This document shows, piece by piece, positions 34,671-46,400 of a DNA stretch of 64,000 nt. The DNA is taken from positions 62,001 to 126,000 of the forward strand of contig NZ_LFLZ01000002.1 in NCBI RefSeq assembly GCF_001189845.1. The letters are read 5' to 3'. This DNA comes from Bradyrhizobium tropiciagri (GTDB lineage: Bacteria; Pseudomonadota; Alphaproteobacteria; Rhizobiales; Xanthobacteraceae). How positions within the stretch are numbered: position 1 is the stretch's first letter; the number at the start of each line of letters is the position of its first letter. The position numbers and the translations under genes are program-made. The notes under the pieces were generated by a model. The model was not told the origin of the DNA and did no database searches. It saw nothing but the letters and a program-made list of their open reading frames with translations.

Positions 34671-36515
34671 TCAAAACAGCCACTTCCAGATCGTGAGGCG
34701 CACCCAGTCGACCAGATAATGCGTCCAGATCCAGATCAACTTCCGCTCACCGACTTCGACCTTGCCGACCCCCTCCATGCCGGGCCGCACCTGCTCGGAG
34801 GCGTCGCGCATTCGCGCTTCGACCCGGAAGAAGTTGCGACCGTCCTGAGCCGTCGAGACCGGCGTGATCTGTTCGACCGAGAACTCCATCTGTCGATGCG
34901 GAATACCGGAAAGCGTGAGCTCTCCCTGTTGTTGGAGCTTCAGATAGGAGATGTCGCGCTCCTCCACCTGCAGGATGACGCGGTAGCTATCCAGCGGTGC
35001 GATTGTGAACAGCGACTTGCCAAGCTCGACGGGCGTCCCCAACAGCTGCTGCAGATCGCCGGCAACGACGATGCCGTCGAACGGAGCGACCAGCGTGGCG
35101 CGCGACAGCTTGTCCTTGGTGAGCGACAACATCGCGTCAACCTGTTCGATCTGCGCCTGGAGTATCGCCATGGTCGAGCGCTCCTGCGCCGCCAGCGCCT
35201 GCCGATACTTGCGCTCGAGTTGCTCACGCTCCGACGATAGCCGCGCTTGATCGAGCTTGAGCTCCCGGTCATCGAGTTTGCAGAGCACCTGCCCGGCCTT
35301 CACGGTGTCGCCGGCCCGAACGAAGCTCTCCGCAATGAATCCGTCGAACGGCGCCGCCGCGATGCGTTGCACGGCTCCCTCAATGACGGTTTTCGCCGCG
35401 ACGCGATAGGTCCCGTTGACGACGCTGAAGAACAGAATGAACCCGAGCGCCAGCAGTGCGATCAGCTTTGCGCCGGGGTGGCGCGGTCCGAACAGGACCT
35501 CCGCACCGTGGCGCAACGACGAGCCGGCATACTGCAACAGGTTCCGCTCGCTTTCGCGCTTCAGCGTCAGGATCGGCCCAAGCAGCCCGCCGACGGTCTT
35601 GCAAAGCTCGATTGTCGCCTCATCGAATGGCTCGCCCTTCGTCCGTTCCAGGGTAAGGACACCGGTCGCGTGTCCACCGTCGACGAGTGGAACGGAACAG
35701 ATCGCGACGTCGTGATATTCGCGGGCAAGCTCATCATGGGCGAGCGCGGCACGCTCCACGTCGTCGCGCGGCGGAAACACCAGAGCGACATCGAGATCAA
35801 GCACCTCGTCCATCGCATTGCCGATCCGCCGCCCGAGGTCCATCTTGGGATCGAACGTCGCGGTATGCGAGATCACCTTCACTTCGTTACTGCCGGATTT
35901 CTCTAGACCGATGCTGACCCGGTCGCACGCCAGCCGTCCGGCAAGCTCGTTCGCGACCGCGAGTGCAGATGCCGAGAAATAGCGCTCCTGCATGGCCGTC
36001 GCCACGATACCCATGGCGATGCCCATGCGCGTCAGCCGCGCCTCGCGCTCTTCCAGCGCCCCCTTGCGGAATTGATCGATCAACCAGGCGCTCGCCCAGT
36101 GCAACAGCCGCAGCGCCCGCTGGAGTGCCGCCTCGGGTCCCGGGCCGATATCGAGCACCACGACCCCGTGAAGGGTGCCCGACACCTCGATGGGGTAACC
36201 GATGAAGGCGCCGCGCCCTTCCGTCGGCACGACGATTCCGCGCCGCTCGGTCAGCGCCCGTTCGGCGGCCGGGCTGAGATGCTGCATATCGAGACCAGGA
36301 TGCGGCCACACCGCGGCGGGAACGTAGGCGCCATCCTTGTCCGGTCCGAGCAGGAGCAATCCACCGCCGGCACGCTCGACCTGCATGCACAGGATGGTCA
36401 GCCAACTCGTACAGAATTCCGCGCTGTCTTTCGCTGCAGAGAATTTTGCCCAAGCCACCGATTCCGCGCGGGACGCGTCTTCGGCAAAGGAATAGATCGG
36501 CGACGCGGTTGTCAT
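34671..36515 (-). CDS. GAF-domain/HlyD fusion protein
   Basis: 614 residues. Two GAF-like regions, about 30-150 and 185-315 (VANELAGRLACDRVSIGLEK and YHDVAICSVPLVDGGHATGV), lie in the cytoplasm. One membrane span at 351-368 (LIALLALGFILFFSVVNG) precedes a HlyD-type part (PFDGFIAESFVRAGDTVKAG, a coiled coil, then TLVAPFDGIVVAGDLQQLLG). The layout suggests a cytoplasmic sensor that tunes a periplasmic adaptor. It lies 125 bases after sapC. Confidence 0.9.
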   Translation of the reverse strand: MTTASPIYSFAEDASRAESVAWAKFSAAKDSAEFCTSWLTILCMQVERAGGGLLLLGPDKDGAYVPAAVWPHPGLDMQHLSPAAERALTERRGIVVPTEGRGAFIGYPIEVSGTLHGVVVLDIGPGPEAALQRALRLLHWASAWLIDQFRKGALEEREARLTRMGIAMGIVATAMQERYFSASALAVANELAGRLACDRVSIGLEKSGSNEVKVISHTATFDPKMDLGRRIGNAMDEVLDLDVALVFPPRDDVERAALAHDELAREYHDVAICSVPLVDGGHATGVLTLERTKGEPFDEATIELCKTVGGLLGPILTLKRESERNLLQYAGSSLRHGAEVLFGPRHPGAKLIALLALGFILFFSVVNGTYRVAAKTVIEGAVQRIAAAPFDGFIAESFVRAGDTVKAGQVLCKLDDRELKLDQARLSSEREQLERKYRQALAAQERSTMAILQAQIEQVDAMLSLTKDKLSRATLVAPFDGIVVAGDLQQLLGTPVELGKSLFTIAPLDSYRVILQVEERDISYLKLQQQGELTLSGIPHRQMEFSVEQITPVSTAQDGRNFFRVEARMRDASEQVRPGMEGVGKVEVGERKLIWIWTHYLVDWVRLTIWKWLF

Positions 36516-36640
36516 TGCGGTTTTGGGCTCCGTCGAGCTTGGCGCCGCGAAGCCGCAACGAAAGCGGCATCGCAGCGCGCACCTGAGAGCGCGCTGCCGT
36601 GGCGCAGAGACCGGGCGAACGGCATAGCCAGAGCCCTATG

Positions 36641-37441
36641 CTAAGCGGATGCCCTTGCCCCGTTTAACCGATCGTCGGCCGGCGCGTCATCGCCGGACGA
36701 CGCTTCCGACGTTCCTCCCTTGATGACGGATAGACGTGATGGCAGGGCCTGGAAGTTTCGCATCGACTGAAGATGGAGATAGAGCAACTCCAGCGCGTCG
36801 CTCTTGGCGAGCTCGGCGAGCTTTTCGCCGGGGAGAGCCTTGAGCTTCTCCCGGTTCACCGCCATGAAGCCAGCCAGCGACAGCTTTTCGCCGGCGGTCG
36901 TCTCGACCTGGGCTTGCATGGGCTCGAGCAGATCGAGCTCGAGGACCTTCTTGCAGAAGGCCACCGTACGGTTGAACTGCGCCTGATATTCCTGAAGGAA
37001 GGTCAGGACGTTCTGGACATATTGTGTGGGCTTGTTGTCGGCATCGAACAGCTCTTGTCCTTTTGCCTCTCGATTGAACCCCGAATAGGCCTCGTCGATG
37101 CAGAGAATCAGCCGGTCGCCGTCCGCGCTCGTCGAGAACACGAATGGATAGCGGCGGATGAATGCCGGGACATATTTGGCGTCCCATTTGGCCTCTCGGG
37201 ACAGAAACAGGTTCTCGCCTTCCCGCACGCCCAGGATCACCGCAGGCATGATGCTTTCCTTGTTGCCCGCGAACACGATCGCATATTCCGAGGCAGCATA
37301 CGGAAACTCGACCGCCATCAAGGGCACTGAATTCGTCTTGCCACTGAACTCGTAGTTTCTCTTCGTCTCGATCGCGCAGCCGCGATGGCGAGCCGCGGAC
37401 AACGGGACGACGGTTTCGTAAATCAGCAATTGGGTCGTCAT
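36641..37441 (-). CDS. sapC: SapC family protein
   Basis: 266 residues. The block FAGNKESIMPAVILGVREGE and the segment YVPAFIRRYPFVFSTSADGD are typical of SapC; DEAYSGFNREAKGQELFD follows. In Campylobacter fetus, sapC belongs to the S-layer protein locus. Here it begins 30 bases after the stop of the giant surface-protein gene, and a role in export or surface assembly of that protein is the natural inference. Confidence 0.88.
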   Translation of the reverse strand: MTTQLLIYETVVPLSAARHRGCAIETKRNYEFSGKTNSVPLMAVEFPYAASEYAIVFAGNKESIMPAVILGVREGENLFLSREAKWDAKYVPAFIRRYPFVFSTSADGDRLILCIDEAYSGFNREAKGQELFDADNKPTQYVQNVLTFLQEYQAQFNRTVAFCKKVLELDLLEPMQAQVETTAGEKLSLAGFMAVNREKLKALPGEKLAELAKSDALELLYLHLQSMRNFQALPSRLSVIKGGTSEASSGDDAPADDRLNGARASA

Positions 37442-37471
37442 AACTCTACTCCTCCGCCTCTACTACAGGCC

Positions 37472-40400
37472 TCAGCCGGCCCCTGAACTATTCACAGACA
37501 TTGGACGTATGCGCATACCCGCGTTTGGATTCCACTGGGCCTTGTCCTGGCCCAGGTGGTTCAGGAAATCATCGAGCCATTCCTGCGAACCGTTCGCGGG
37601 TCCAGAGGCGAGATGGCCGACGGTATCGAGATCGCTACCCCAGTTGATGCTGGCTATTTCTTTTGGCTTGTCTGTTGTCCGCGATGAGTGATGCGTCGAT
37701 GCTGACGAATCCGCCTCCGTCGCTGCGCTTGGTCCCGGACTGCCGACCAGGCTCGCGGACAGCGAGACGAAATATCCGCCAAGATCCGTATCTTGGCCAT
37801 GGCCCGTCTTGGTGTCCGGCTTGATGTTTTCGGGCTTGAGGACAATGTTGGAGGGCAGGGTAACCCCCGCAGGCACATCGGTGCTTGCGAACGGTGCCAC
37901 CGGTCCGGCCACCGTCGCCGTCGTCGGCAGCACGAAGGTCGCTGCCGGCAGCGTGATCGCGGGGTGAGCGGCGGACTGCTGGACGATGATCCCGCTCTGC
38001 AGCACGGCAGTCGGAGCCGGCTGTCCTTCCCCTTGGGCCGGTTCCGGCAGACGACGCTCGCCGACCTGAAGGGTGTCGCCTGCAACATCATCGCCGCTGT
38101 CTTCGGCAAATCGCATGGCGTTGCCCATCTCGTGGACCAGCGTGGTGAGCAGGTCCATCCGACCGGCAGCCGGACCCGAGGACGAGGCCTCGAACACGCC
38201 GTTGGCGAGCCGGATGGTGAATTCGCTGTTGTCGCCCGGCGTCGGGTCGACGAACCAACCCCATCCGGCCGCGTCGCCGTCGAGTACGATGGTGTTGCCG
38301 GTCGTGGCACCGAGCAACTGACCCGGAAGATCGGCGATCAACACCGTGACCTGATCAAGCACCGAAAGCCGCGGATCTGTCGGCCCCAGGGCATCGATCC
38401 ACACCTGCTTTGCTGTAGCGACGATGGCAGCCAGTTGATCGGCGGTGACCGTGGCGACATCCGTTGACGGAGGCGCCGCAAGCGCCGCCGATTGCGGCGT
38501 GCCACCGCCAGCATAGGCAACGTCGTCGCCGCGGATCAGCACGTTGTCGAACGAGGCGTTGCCGTTGCGCGCGTAGAGCCCGACGCTGCCGTCATGCACC
38601 AGGCCGTTGTAGTTGAAGCTGAGGACGCTCTTGCCGTTGAGCACCACGTTGACGTTATTGGTGACTGTCTCGCTCAGCGCGACGAGCAGGCTGTAGTCGG
38701 TACCGGCGGTGATGGTCGCAGTCGCGACCGCATCGACGTACCAGATGCCGTTGCTGCGGTGTCCGAGGACGACCTGATTCGTGCCGGCGATGATTCCGGC
38801 ATAGATGAAGTCGTTCGACGACGTGTAATCGAAGATCAATCCGGCAGATGTGCCGGCCTTACTGGCGTTTACCGTCGCCGAATACTCCACATACGACAGC
38901 GGCGCCACGGCAAGCTGCCGCGTCGTGAGCGCGACGTCGTTTGCAGGCGGTACCGCAAAATAGCGCCCGCTCGTGCCGCTCGTCGTGGTCCAGGTTCCGT
39001 TCTGCGGCACGAAGTTGTTCGCAATACCGTCCGAGAAATCCTCCAGGAGCGAGTAAGTCGGAGTGAACGGAAGCTTCTGCACCGAGTAGGACGTGACGTT
39101 GGTCAGCGAACTGTTGGTGCCGAGGCCCAGCGTTCCCATATTGAGCGGGTTCGTGAACGTATAGGAGAGCGAATAGCCATTGAAACTGATCGTTGCGGTC
39201 TCGAAATTCGAGGCCAGCATGAAGGCGGTCTGCTTGTTGGTGCCCAAGCCCTTGACGCTCAGGGTGGCAAGGTCGGTCCATCCCGACGCTGTTCGTTGAC
39301 CGATCTTGATCTGGTTATTGATGACGTCGACGCCGGCATATTTGAAGTTGTCCGGTGCCTGGTAATCGAAGATGACGTAGCTGTTCTGGTTCGCGCCGCC
39401 ATAGCCGACCTTCGCCGTGACGGACACTTCGTAATAGGTCGGCAGCCAGGCATCGAGATCGAACAGAGTGATATTGTCTCCACTCACCGTGCTCAGGCTG
39501 TTCGAATAGGCTGCGCTGGCGACGCTCCAGGTGCCCGCGGCCACAAACATGCCGGTCGGCGAGCTGTTGCCGGTAAAGTTTGCGCTGCGCAACACGTCGC
39601 GCTGCGTGCCTGGTGTGTTGCCGGCCTGCGGATCGGTCGGTGCGCCGGTCTGGCCGTGCCACGCGCTGTCTTGCTGCAGCACCAGACCGAGCTCGCCGGC
39701 AGGTTCGCCGTTGCGGCCGGGGTTCGGATCGTTCTTTGTCGGCAACTGCGGTATCGCGCCGCCGTTCAGATCCGAGAAGCGGGTCGGATCGATGCCGTCG
39801 CTCAGGGATTCCGCATACAGGAAGCTCTGCACGCCGGGCTGCAACGTGCGGCTCACGGTGGCCATGCCGAACTCGGAGAACGGCACCAGATAGGAGTTGT
39901 ATTCACCGACCCAGTCGATCAGGCGATCGCCACCGGTATTCGCAATCAGGACGTCCTTGCCGGCGCCACCATAGGCACGGTCCTCATAGGTCGGCTGCGT
40001 GACCGGCACGTTGTTGAGCCCGCCATTCACCGTCTGGTCGTCGACCGCGTTGAGCAGGTCGTTGCCCCAGCCGCCGTACAGATGGTCTCGGCCGGTCCCG
40101 CCGACCAGCCAGTCGTTGCCGTTGTCGCCGAAGATGGCATCGCTGCCGTCGTTGTACGCCGCAGCGTAGGCGACGGTCTGGTTGCCGTTCTGCTGCGACG
40201 TTCCGCCGGGCACATACACGCCCGAGTTCTGATTGAAGTTCAGGAAGAACTGTGCGCCGGTCGGCGTGGCGCCCGCAGCCCATTTCGAGGCCGTTCCATC
40301 CGCATTGAGCAGGATCTCGCGCAGCGGATCGTTTTCGTCGTAAAGCGCGAACTCGCCGGTGCGCCCCGCGATCTTCGGATGCGTGAACTTGCCGTCCGGG

Positions 40401-43400
40401 TCGGTGGGATTGAAGGCCAGCACATTGCCCGGGTTGAACGGATGGTAGTAATCGATCTCGTAGAGGCCGATCGGGGTGCCATCCGCCGCGTATTTCGGCG
40501 CAAAGGACAGCGGCAAAGCTTCGGCGCCGGAGATCGCGTCGTCGCCCGAGCCGCCGTGCATCTCGTCGTTGCCGAGGCCGCCGAACATGATGTCGTCGTA
40601 GTGCATCGTCGTCTTGCCGTCGGAGTTGGGCTCGTTCGGCTTGGCACCCGCGTAGGAGAACTCGTCGCCCGTCGGCTGCGTCCCCTTCCAGTTGGGATCG
40701 GCGCTGAACGGCGTAATGTCGACCGTATATTTCATCACGCCGCTGACGTTGATGGTGTCGGTCTGCATATTGCCGGGCGTGTAGATGTATTCGTTGAGCG
40801 CGTTACCGTTGCTGTATTTGGGGTCGCTGTCGGTCGGCAGCAGCGGCGTCACGCCATACAGCGGCTCGCCGAGGCTAACATTGTAGTTTGCAGCCGACGA
40901 GGTGGCGCTGAGGCTGTTGCGGCTCACAAAGATGCGGCCATCGTCACCGAGCATGCCGTCGTCGCCGGTGCCGCCCGACATCCAGTCATTGCCGTAGCCG
41001 CCGATCATCGTGTCGTTCTGGCCCTCGCCATACAGCCAGTCGTTGCCGACCTCGCCATAAATAACGTCATCACCGTTCTCGCCGTGGATTTCGTCGGCCG
41101 CGCCGATGTCGCCATGGGCATTGGCCGGTTTGAGCGGATCGGCGCCGTTGAAATCCGGTCCGCCCGGCGAGTAGTCGAGCAGCCTGACCGCCCGCACGAC
41201 GATCTTGACCGTATCGTCATACGCCACCACGCCGCCGCCGGTCGTAACCTTCGACAATGTGATCGCCGGATCGTGGGGACCGCTGTCGTAGTTGAAGCGC
41301 AGGAAGCCGTTGTAGCTCTGCACCACAGTCGAAATGCCGGTCGTCGTCAGGTAGGCGTTCATCGTGAGATTGGCGACCACCGCCGATCCGACCGGGGGCG
41401 CGACGATGCCGTTGACGCCGACCAGGCGGATGATGTCGCCATTGTCACCGACGATGTTGTCGGAGTCGTTGGCGTGGCCGTTCGGGTTTGTCGTGATGTT
41501 GATGCCGCCGTTGCTGGTATCGACGGTTGCGTCTCCGGCCGCATTGAGCGCGATCGCGTTTCCGGAGCCGCCAAAGAGCAGGTCGGAGCCGTCCGGCCGC
41601 AGGCTCGGGCTCTTCAGGCTGAACATGTCGGAACTGCCGCCGACCAGATCGTCCTGGTTCTGGTTGCCGAACACGATGTCGTTGCCGGCATTACCTTCGA
41701 TGTAGTCCTGGCCGTCGGATGCGCCGTCGAACGACGGACGCAGATTCAGCGCGTTGTTGACGTCACGGAACGGATTGCCGGCGATGTTGGTGCCGAGACC
41801 GACACCGGTCACGCCGACGCGCCCGCCCTTCGTGTCGGCCGGATCGACCGCCATGATGCCGTTGCCGAGATCCTTGATCAGGTGCGCGACATAGTCGATC
41901 GAGCCGTCGCCCTGGATTACGTCGTTGCCGGCTTCGCCAAACAGCATGTCGTCGTTGGGACCGCCGGCGATGTAGTCGTTGCCGTAGCTGTTGGCCACGG
42001 TCACCGAATTCGAGCCGCCCGGCACCGTGTCGTACATCGTGATCTGGTAGTCGCCCCAGTTGGCATGGCCGCGCGGATCGGCCTGCGGGACGCCGTTGGC
42101 GTAATCCAGCCCGGCCGCTGCCGTGTCCGTGGCTGCGCCGGTGCTGTAGATCTGCGTGCCGCTCAGCGTCTCGAAGCGGAGGTTGGCATAGTTGCCGAGC
42201 AGCCCTGCCCCGGCAGTTCTACCGACCAGACCGCGGGTCAACGTCACGTTGTCGCCGAACACCAGGTCGCGACCCGTGCCGCCGTCAAGCGCATCGTTGC
42301 CGGGACCGCCGATCAGAATGTCGTCACCGCCATTGCCGTAGACCGTGTTGTTGCCGCCGACCTGCCGCGACTGGCTGCTGATGACCCGCGCCAGCAGTGT
42401 CGTCTCGATGCGCTGTGGCACCAAAGTCAACGGTTTTGTGGTGTCGCGGGCGCCGTCGGTCGTCTGCGTGATGTCGCCGAGCGCACCGAAGATCACGTCG
42501 TTGTTGTCACCGAAGACATCGGAGCTCGTCACGCCGACGCCCGGTGCTTCGCCGTAGATCAGGTTGCTGGCACCCGAGGTCAGCGGGTCGAGGTCCGGGG
42601 CGCCGGAATTGCCGGCGGCCTGCGCGACCGTCAGAACGCGGGTGATGACATCGACGTTGAAGCCGCTGTCGCCGTAGATGTGGTCCTGGCCCCGCTCGCC
42701 AAGGATCGTGTCGTTGCCCGAACCGCCGGCGAGATGGTCGCCAGCCTGGCTGCCGATGATGGTGTCGTCGCCGGCGCCACCATAGGCGGTGATGCCGACG
42801 GTCGGCAACTGTCCGTCCGGAATGCCGGCGAACAGGTTGTGCGCGTCGATGACGTCGTTGCCGTTGAACGTATACTGGTTGGCCAACGGGAACACGAAGA
42901 AGTCGGCGCTCTGCCCGAGCCGGTTGCGCTCGACGATCGTGCTGGTGAGGTTCACCTTGGCGTCGCCGCTGGAGGCCGTGTTCCCATGCAGGAACGCCAG
43001 GAAGCCCGGCTGCAAGTCGATCAACTCGAGCGTGTCGTGCTTCGCCAACGCACCCCAGCCGATTGCCGCCGTGACCTTCGTCTCGCTGACGACGTTGGTC
43101 GTCAGCGTCAGCGTCTTGCCGTCGCCGCTGATGCTCTGGATCGTCAGTATGCCGTTATTGTGAGCGGTCAGCGCTACTGTGATCTGCTCGCCCGGCAGGA
43201 AGCCGTCGAGCAGCCAGCTGCCACCGGCGCGGCTCAGCGTGTTGCCGCTGAACGTGAGGCCGGAGATCTCCTTGCTGTCGGCACGGCCGCTGATCGCCGC
43301 CGTGTCCGTCTCGGTGGTCACAACGTTCTTGGCGGTCAGGGTCAGGATCTGCGCCGTGACTCCCGCCACTTCGTATTTGCCGTCGTTCTTCGCCGTACCG

Positions 43401-46400
43401 GTGATCGAGATCGTCTGCCCGATCACGAAATTGTCGGTGATCCAGCTCCCGGTATCGGTGCGGGTGATGGTGTCGCCGGCCGGGTTGGCCGCAAACGTAA
43501 CCGGATACTCCGAGCCGACCTTGGCGACGGTGCCGATATCGATCGTGATGCGCGCACTCTCGCTGCCGCCGACCGGTGTCGGGATCAGGCTGTTCGCTGC
43601 ATTGAGCGTCAGCGTCTTGCCGTCCAGGCTGACGGCGGTGATCGTGAAGTTGCTGTTGTTGTAGGTCGACTGCGACACCGCGATGGTCTCGCCGACGGCG
43701 AAACCGTCGGTGATGAAGCTGCCGCCATCGAGCCGGGTGATCGTGTCGCCCGAGCCGCTGCGCGCGAAGCTGATCTGGTTATAGGTCGCGCCGAACGTGA
43801 TCAGCCCTTCAGTGACGAAGCCGGGGTCGAACGGGGTGTTGTTTGGCAGCCTGATCGACGCGGTGTTCCATTCCTTGACCGTGTGCGTTGCCGTGCCGGT
43901 GCCCGCAAACGCCGGCGTCAGTCCGCCCAGCGTCAGCGTCAGATCGTTCAGCGTCTTCACTTCGCCGACGGCGACGCCGTCGATCGTCACGAGTCCGTCG
44001 ACCTTGTAGCCGTCGGTGACCCAGCTGCCGCTGGCGCGCGTGATGGTACCGAAGGCGCCGTCGGCGGTGTCGAACGTGCCGAGCGTCACACTGACGGTGT
44101 CGCTCGGATTCGTCGCGCCTGGTCCTGGCGTCGCCATCGTGAACGCCTGGTTGTCCATGTGCGGCATCGGCTTGCCGCTGAACTTGCCGAGCGAGGAGGC
44201 CTGGTACGACTTGCCGGCGTACCACACGCCGTCCTGCGTCGTGTCACCATAGACGACGAGCGGCGACCCGATGTTGATGGTCATCGGAACGGCCGCCTGC
44301 CGTGGCAGGATAGCGGTCTGCCCGGCCTGCCCCGAGCCGGCCAGCAACAGCGTGTCGTTGGTGGTCTTGGTGGTGGCGAAGCCGGTGACCAGGAAGTCGC
44401 CGGTCAGTTCGACCGTCATCGGTTCCGAGCCGACGGTCGGGACCACCGTGTTCGCTGCGGTCAGGATCAGCGTCTTGCCGTCGGCGCTGACCCCGGCGAT
44501 CGTGAAGCTGCCGTTGTTGGTTAGGCTGCCATTGGTGCTCGTGGTGCCGGACAGCACCATCGTCTGGCCGGCCGCGAAGCCGTCCCTTGACCAGTTGCCG
44601 CCGTCGTTGCGGGTGATCGTATCGCCCGCCGCACTGCGCGCGAAGGTGACGTTCGGGAAGCTGAACTCAGCGGTGATGGAGACCTGCTGGCCGACCGCGA
44701 AGCCGCTATCGCCGTCCCACGCCTTGCCGTCGCCGCGGACGATGCGATCCTGCGTTCCGGCCGGGTCGGTGTTGACCGGCGCGCTGACGGTCATGCTGCC
44801 GTTGACGAAGTCGCTGCTGCCGTTGACGGTAATGTCGTCGCCGCCGACGCGTATCATTGCAACGGTCTGGATCGCGGGCAGCTTGGTCAGATCGCCGCCG
44901 CTGAGGTCCAGCGTCGCGCCGTTGTTCTCGAATCCGGTGACCATCCAGGCTCCCGGCTGACCGCCGATCGCCACCGGCTGGCCAATCACGAAACTGCTGT
45001 CGGCGGCCCAGCTCTTGCCGTCCTTGCGGGTGATCGAACTCGTCGTGACAGTAAACGGGCCGGCCGCCGCACTGGAGACCAGATACCGTCCGGTGACCGC
45101 CACGGTGCCCGTGACGTTCACCGTCGACGTCAGCGATATCCCGCTGAGCAGCAACACGCTGCCATAGCCCGGGCCGTAGGTGCCGGAGCTGCCGTTATCG
45201 AAGCCGGCGATCGTCGCCGTGCCGATGTTGACGGGCTTGCCGTTTCCGCCCGGCAGATACACCGAAACCGTCTGTCCGGCGACGAAGCCGAGCGAGGCCC
45301 ACGGCGAGCCGTCTTCGCGGGCAATCCGGACGAAGCCATTGGCGGTCGAAACATCGAAACTGCCGGTCGTCTGGGTTCCGATCTGCTGGCCGCTGTTGAC
45401 CTGCAGATAGTCGGTCACCGAGATCGTGCCACTGAACCCGGTACCGGTCGTCGTCGGCAAACCACCGACCTGCTGCAAGGTCAACACGCTGTTCGCACCG
45501 TGCGCCACGCTACCGATGCCGACCACCGTGTACGCGCCGGTCGAGCCGCCGTCGATGCTGAGCATGACCTCCTGGCCGATGGCGAACCCTGCCGTGACCC
45601 ATGATTGAAGATCTTCGCGCGACAGCGTGTAGACGCCGGCCTGGCCTGCGACGGGCGCGATATCGAACGCGGGCACGTTGGCATTCACCTGCAACGGCGC
45701 ATTGCCGCCGCCATGAATGGTCGTGATGCCGCCATGCTCGGCGGTGATACCGATCGTGCCGTCCGCGTTGTAATCCGGACCAGGGATCAGCGTGCTCTGC
45801 ACGTTGAGATTGTCGTTGCCGCTACCGAGGAAGATGTTCAGCACCTCGATCGTCGAATGACTGCCATCGGTGGTGAACTGTCCGGTCTGCGGGTTGACGC
45901 TGATCGTTCCGTAGCTGATGCCGAGCGGATAGATCAGCGGTTCGCCGAAGGTCGGCCCATTGCCCGCCAGCCGGGTGAAATCGAGCACGCCGGTGCCCAT
46001 CCCGAAGCCGTTGAGCGCGGTCGAGGTCAGCGTGCCGTTCTCGCCCGCCAACGAGCCGTCATTGTAGATATTCAGCGTGTCGATCGCCTGCGACTCGGGC
46101 GGCTGCGGCGGGATGTTGAACAACGGCCCGTTGGCCTCGCCCGGCAGCAGCACCGCCGGCACCAGCGACACGTCCTCGGCGGTGGTGCCGCCCTCTACCG
46201 ACAGCGGACCCTGGATGCCGTCGAGCAGATGCGCCATCTTCGGGAACGCGCGCAGGTTCTGGTGTCCCGGCTGGATGTCGAAATACGGGTCGCCGATCAG
46301 CGGCACCGTCACCATCTGGTACCAGACGGGAAGACCGGGGTAATTTACCGGATCGGGTGTATCGGGATAGTTCGCATCGGGCTTCGCCTTCGGCGGCGCG

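Noticed and set aside
38492-44524. Plus-strand open frame of 2,010 codons opposite the giant gene
   Set aside because: Its sequence is dominated by V, A, D, R and Q in the way expected from the complement of GC-rich, Asp/Gly/Thr/Val-rich codons. It has no domains or ribosome site, and the minus strand carries clear RTX and LamG motifs.
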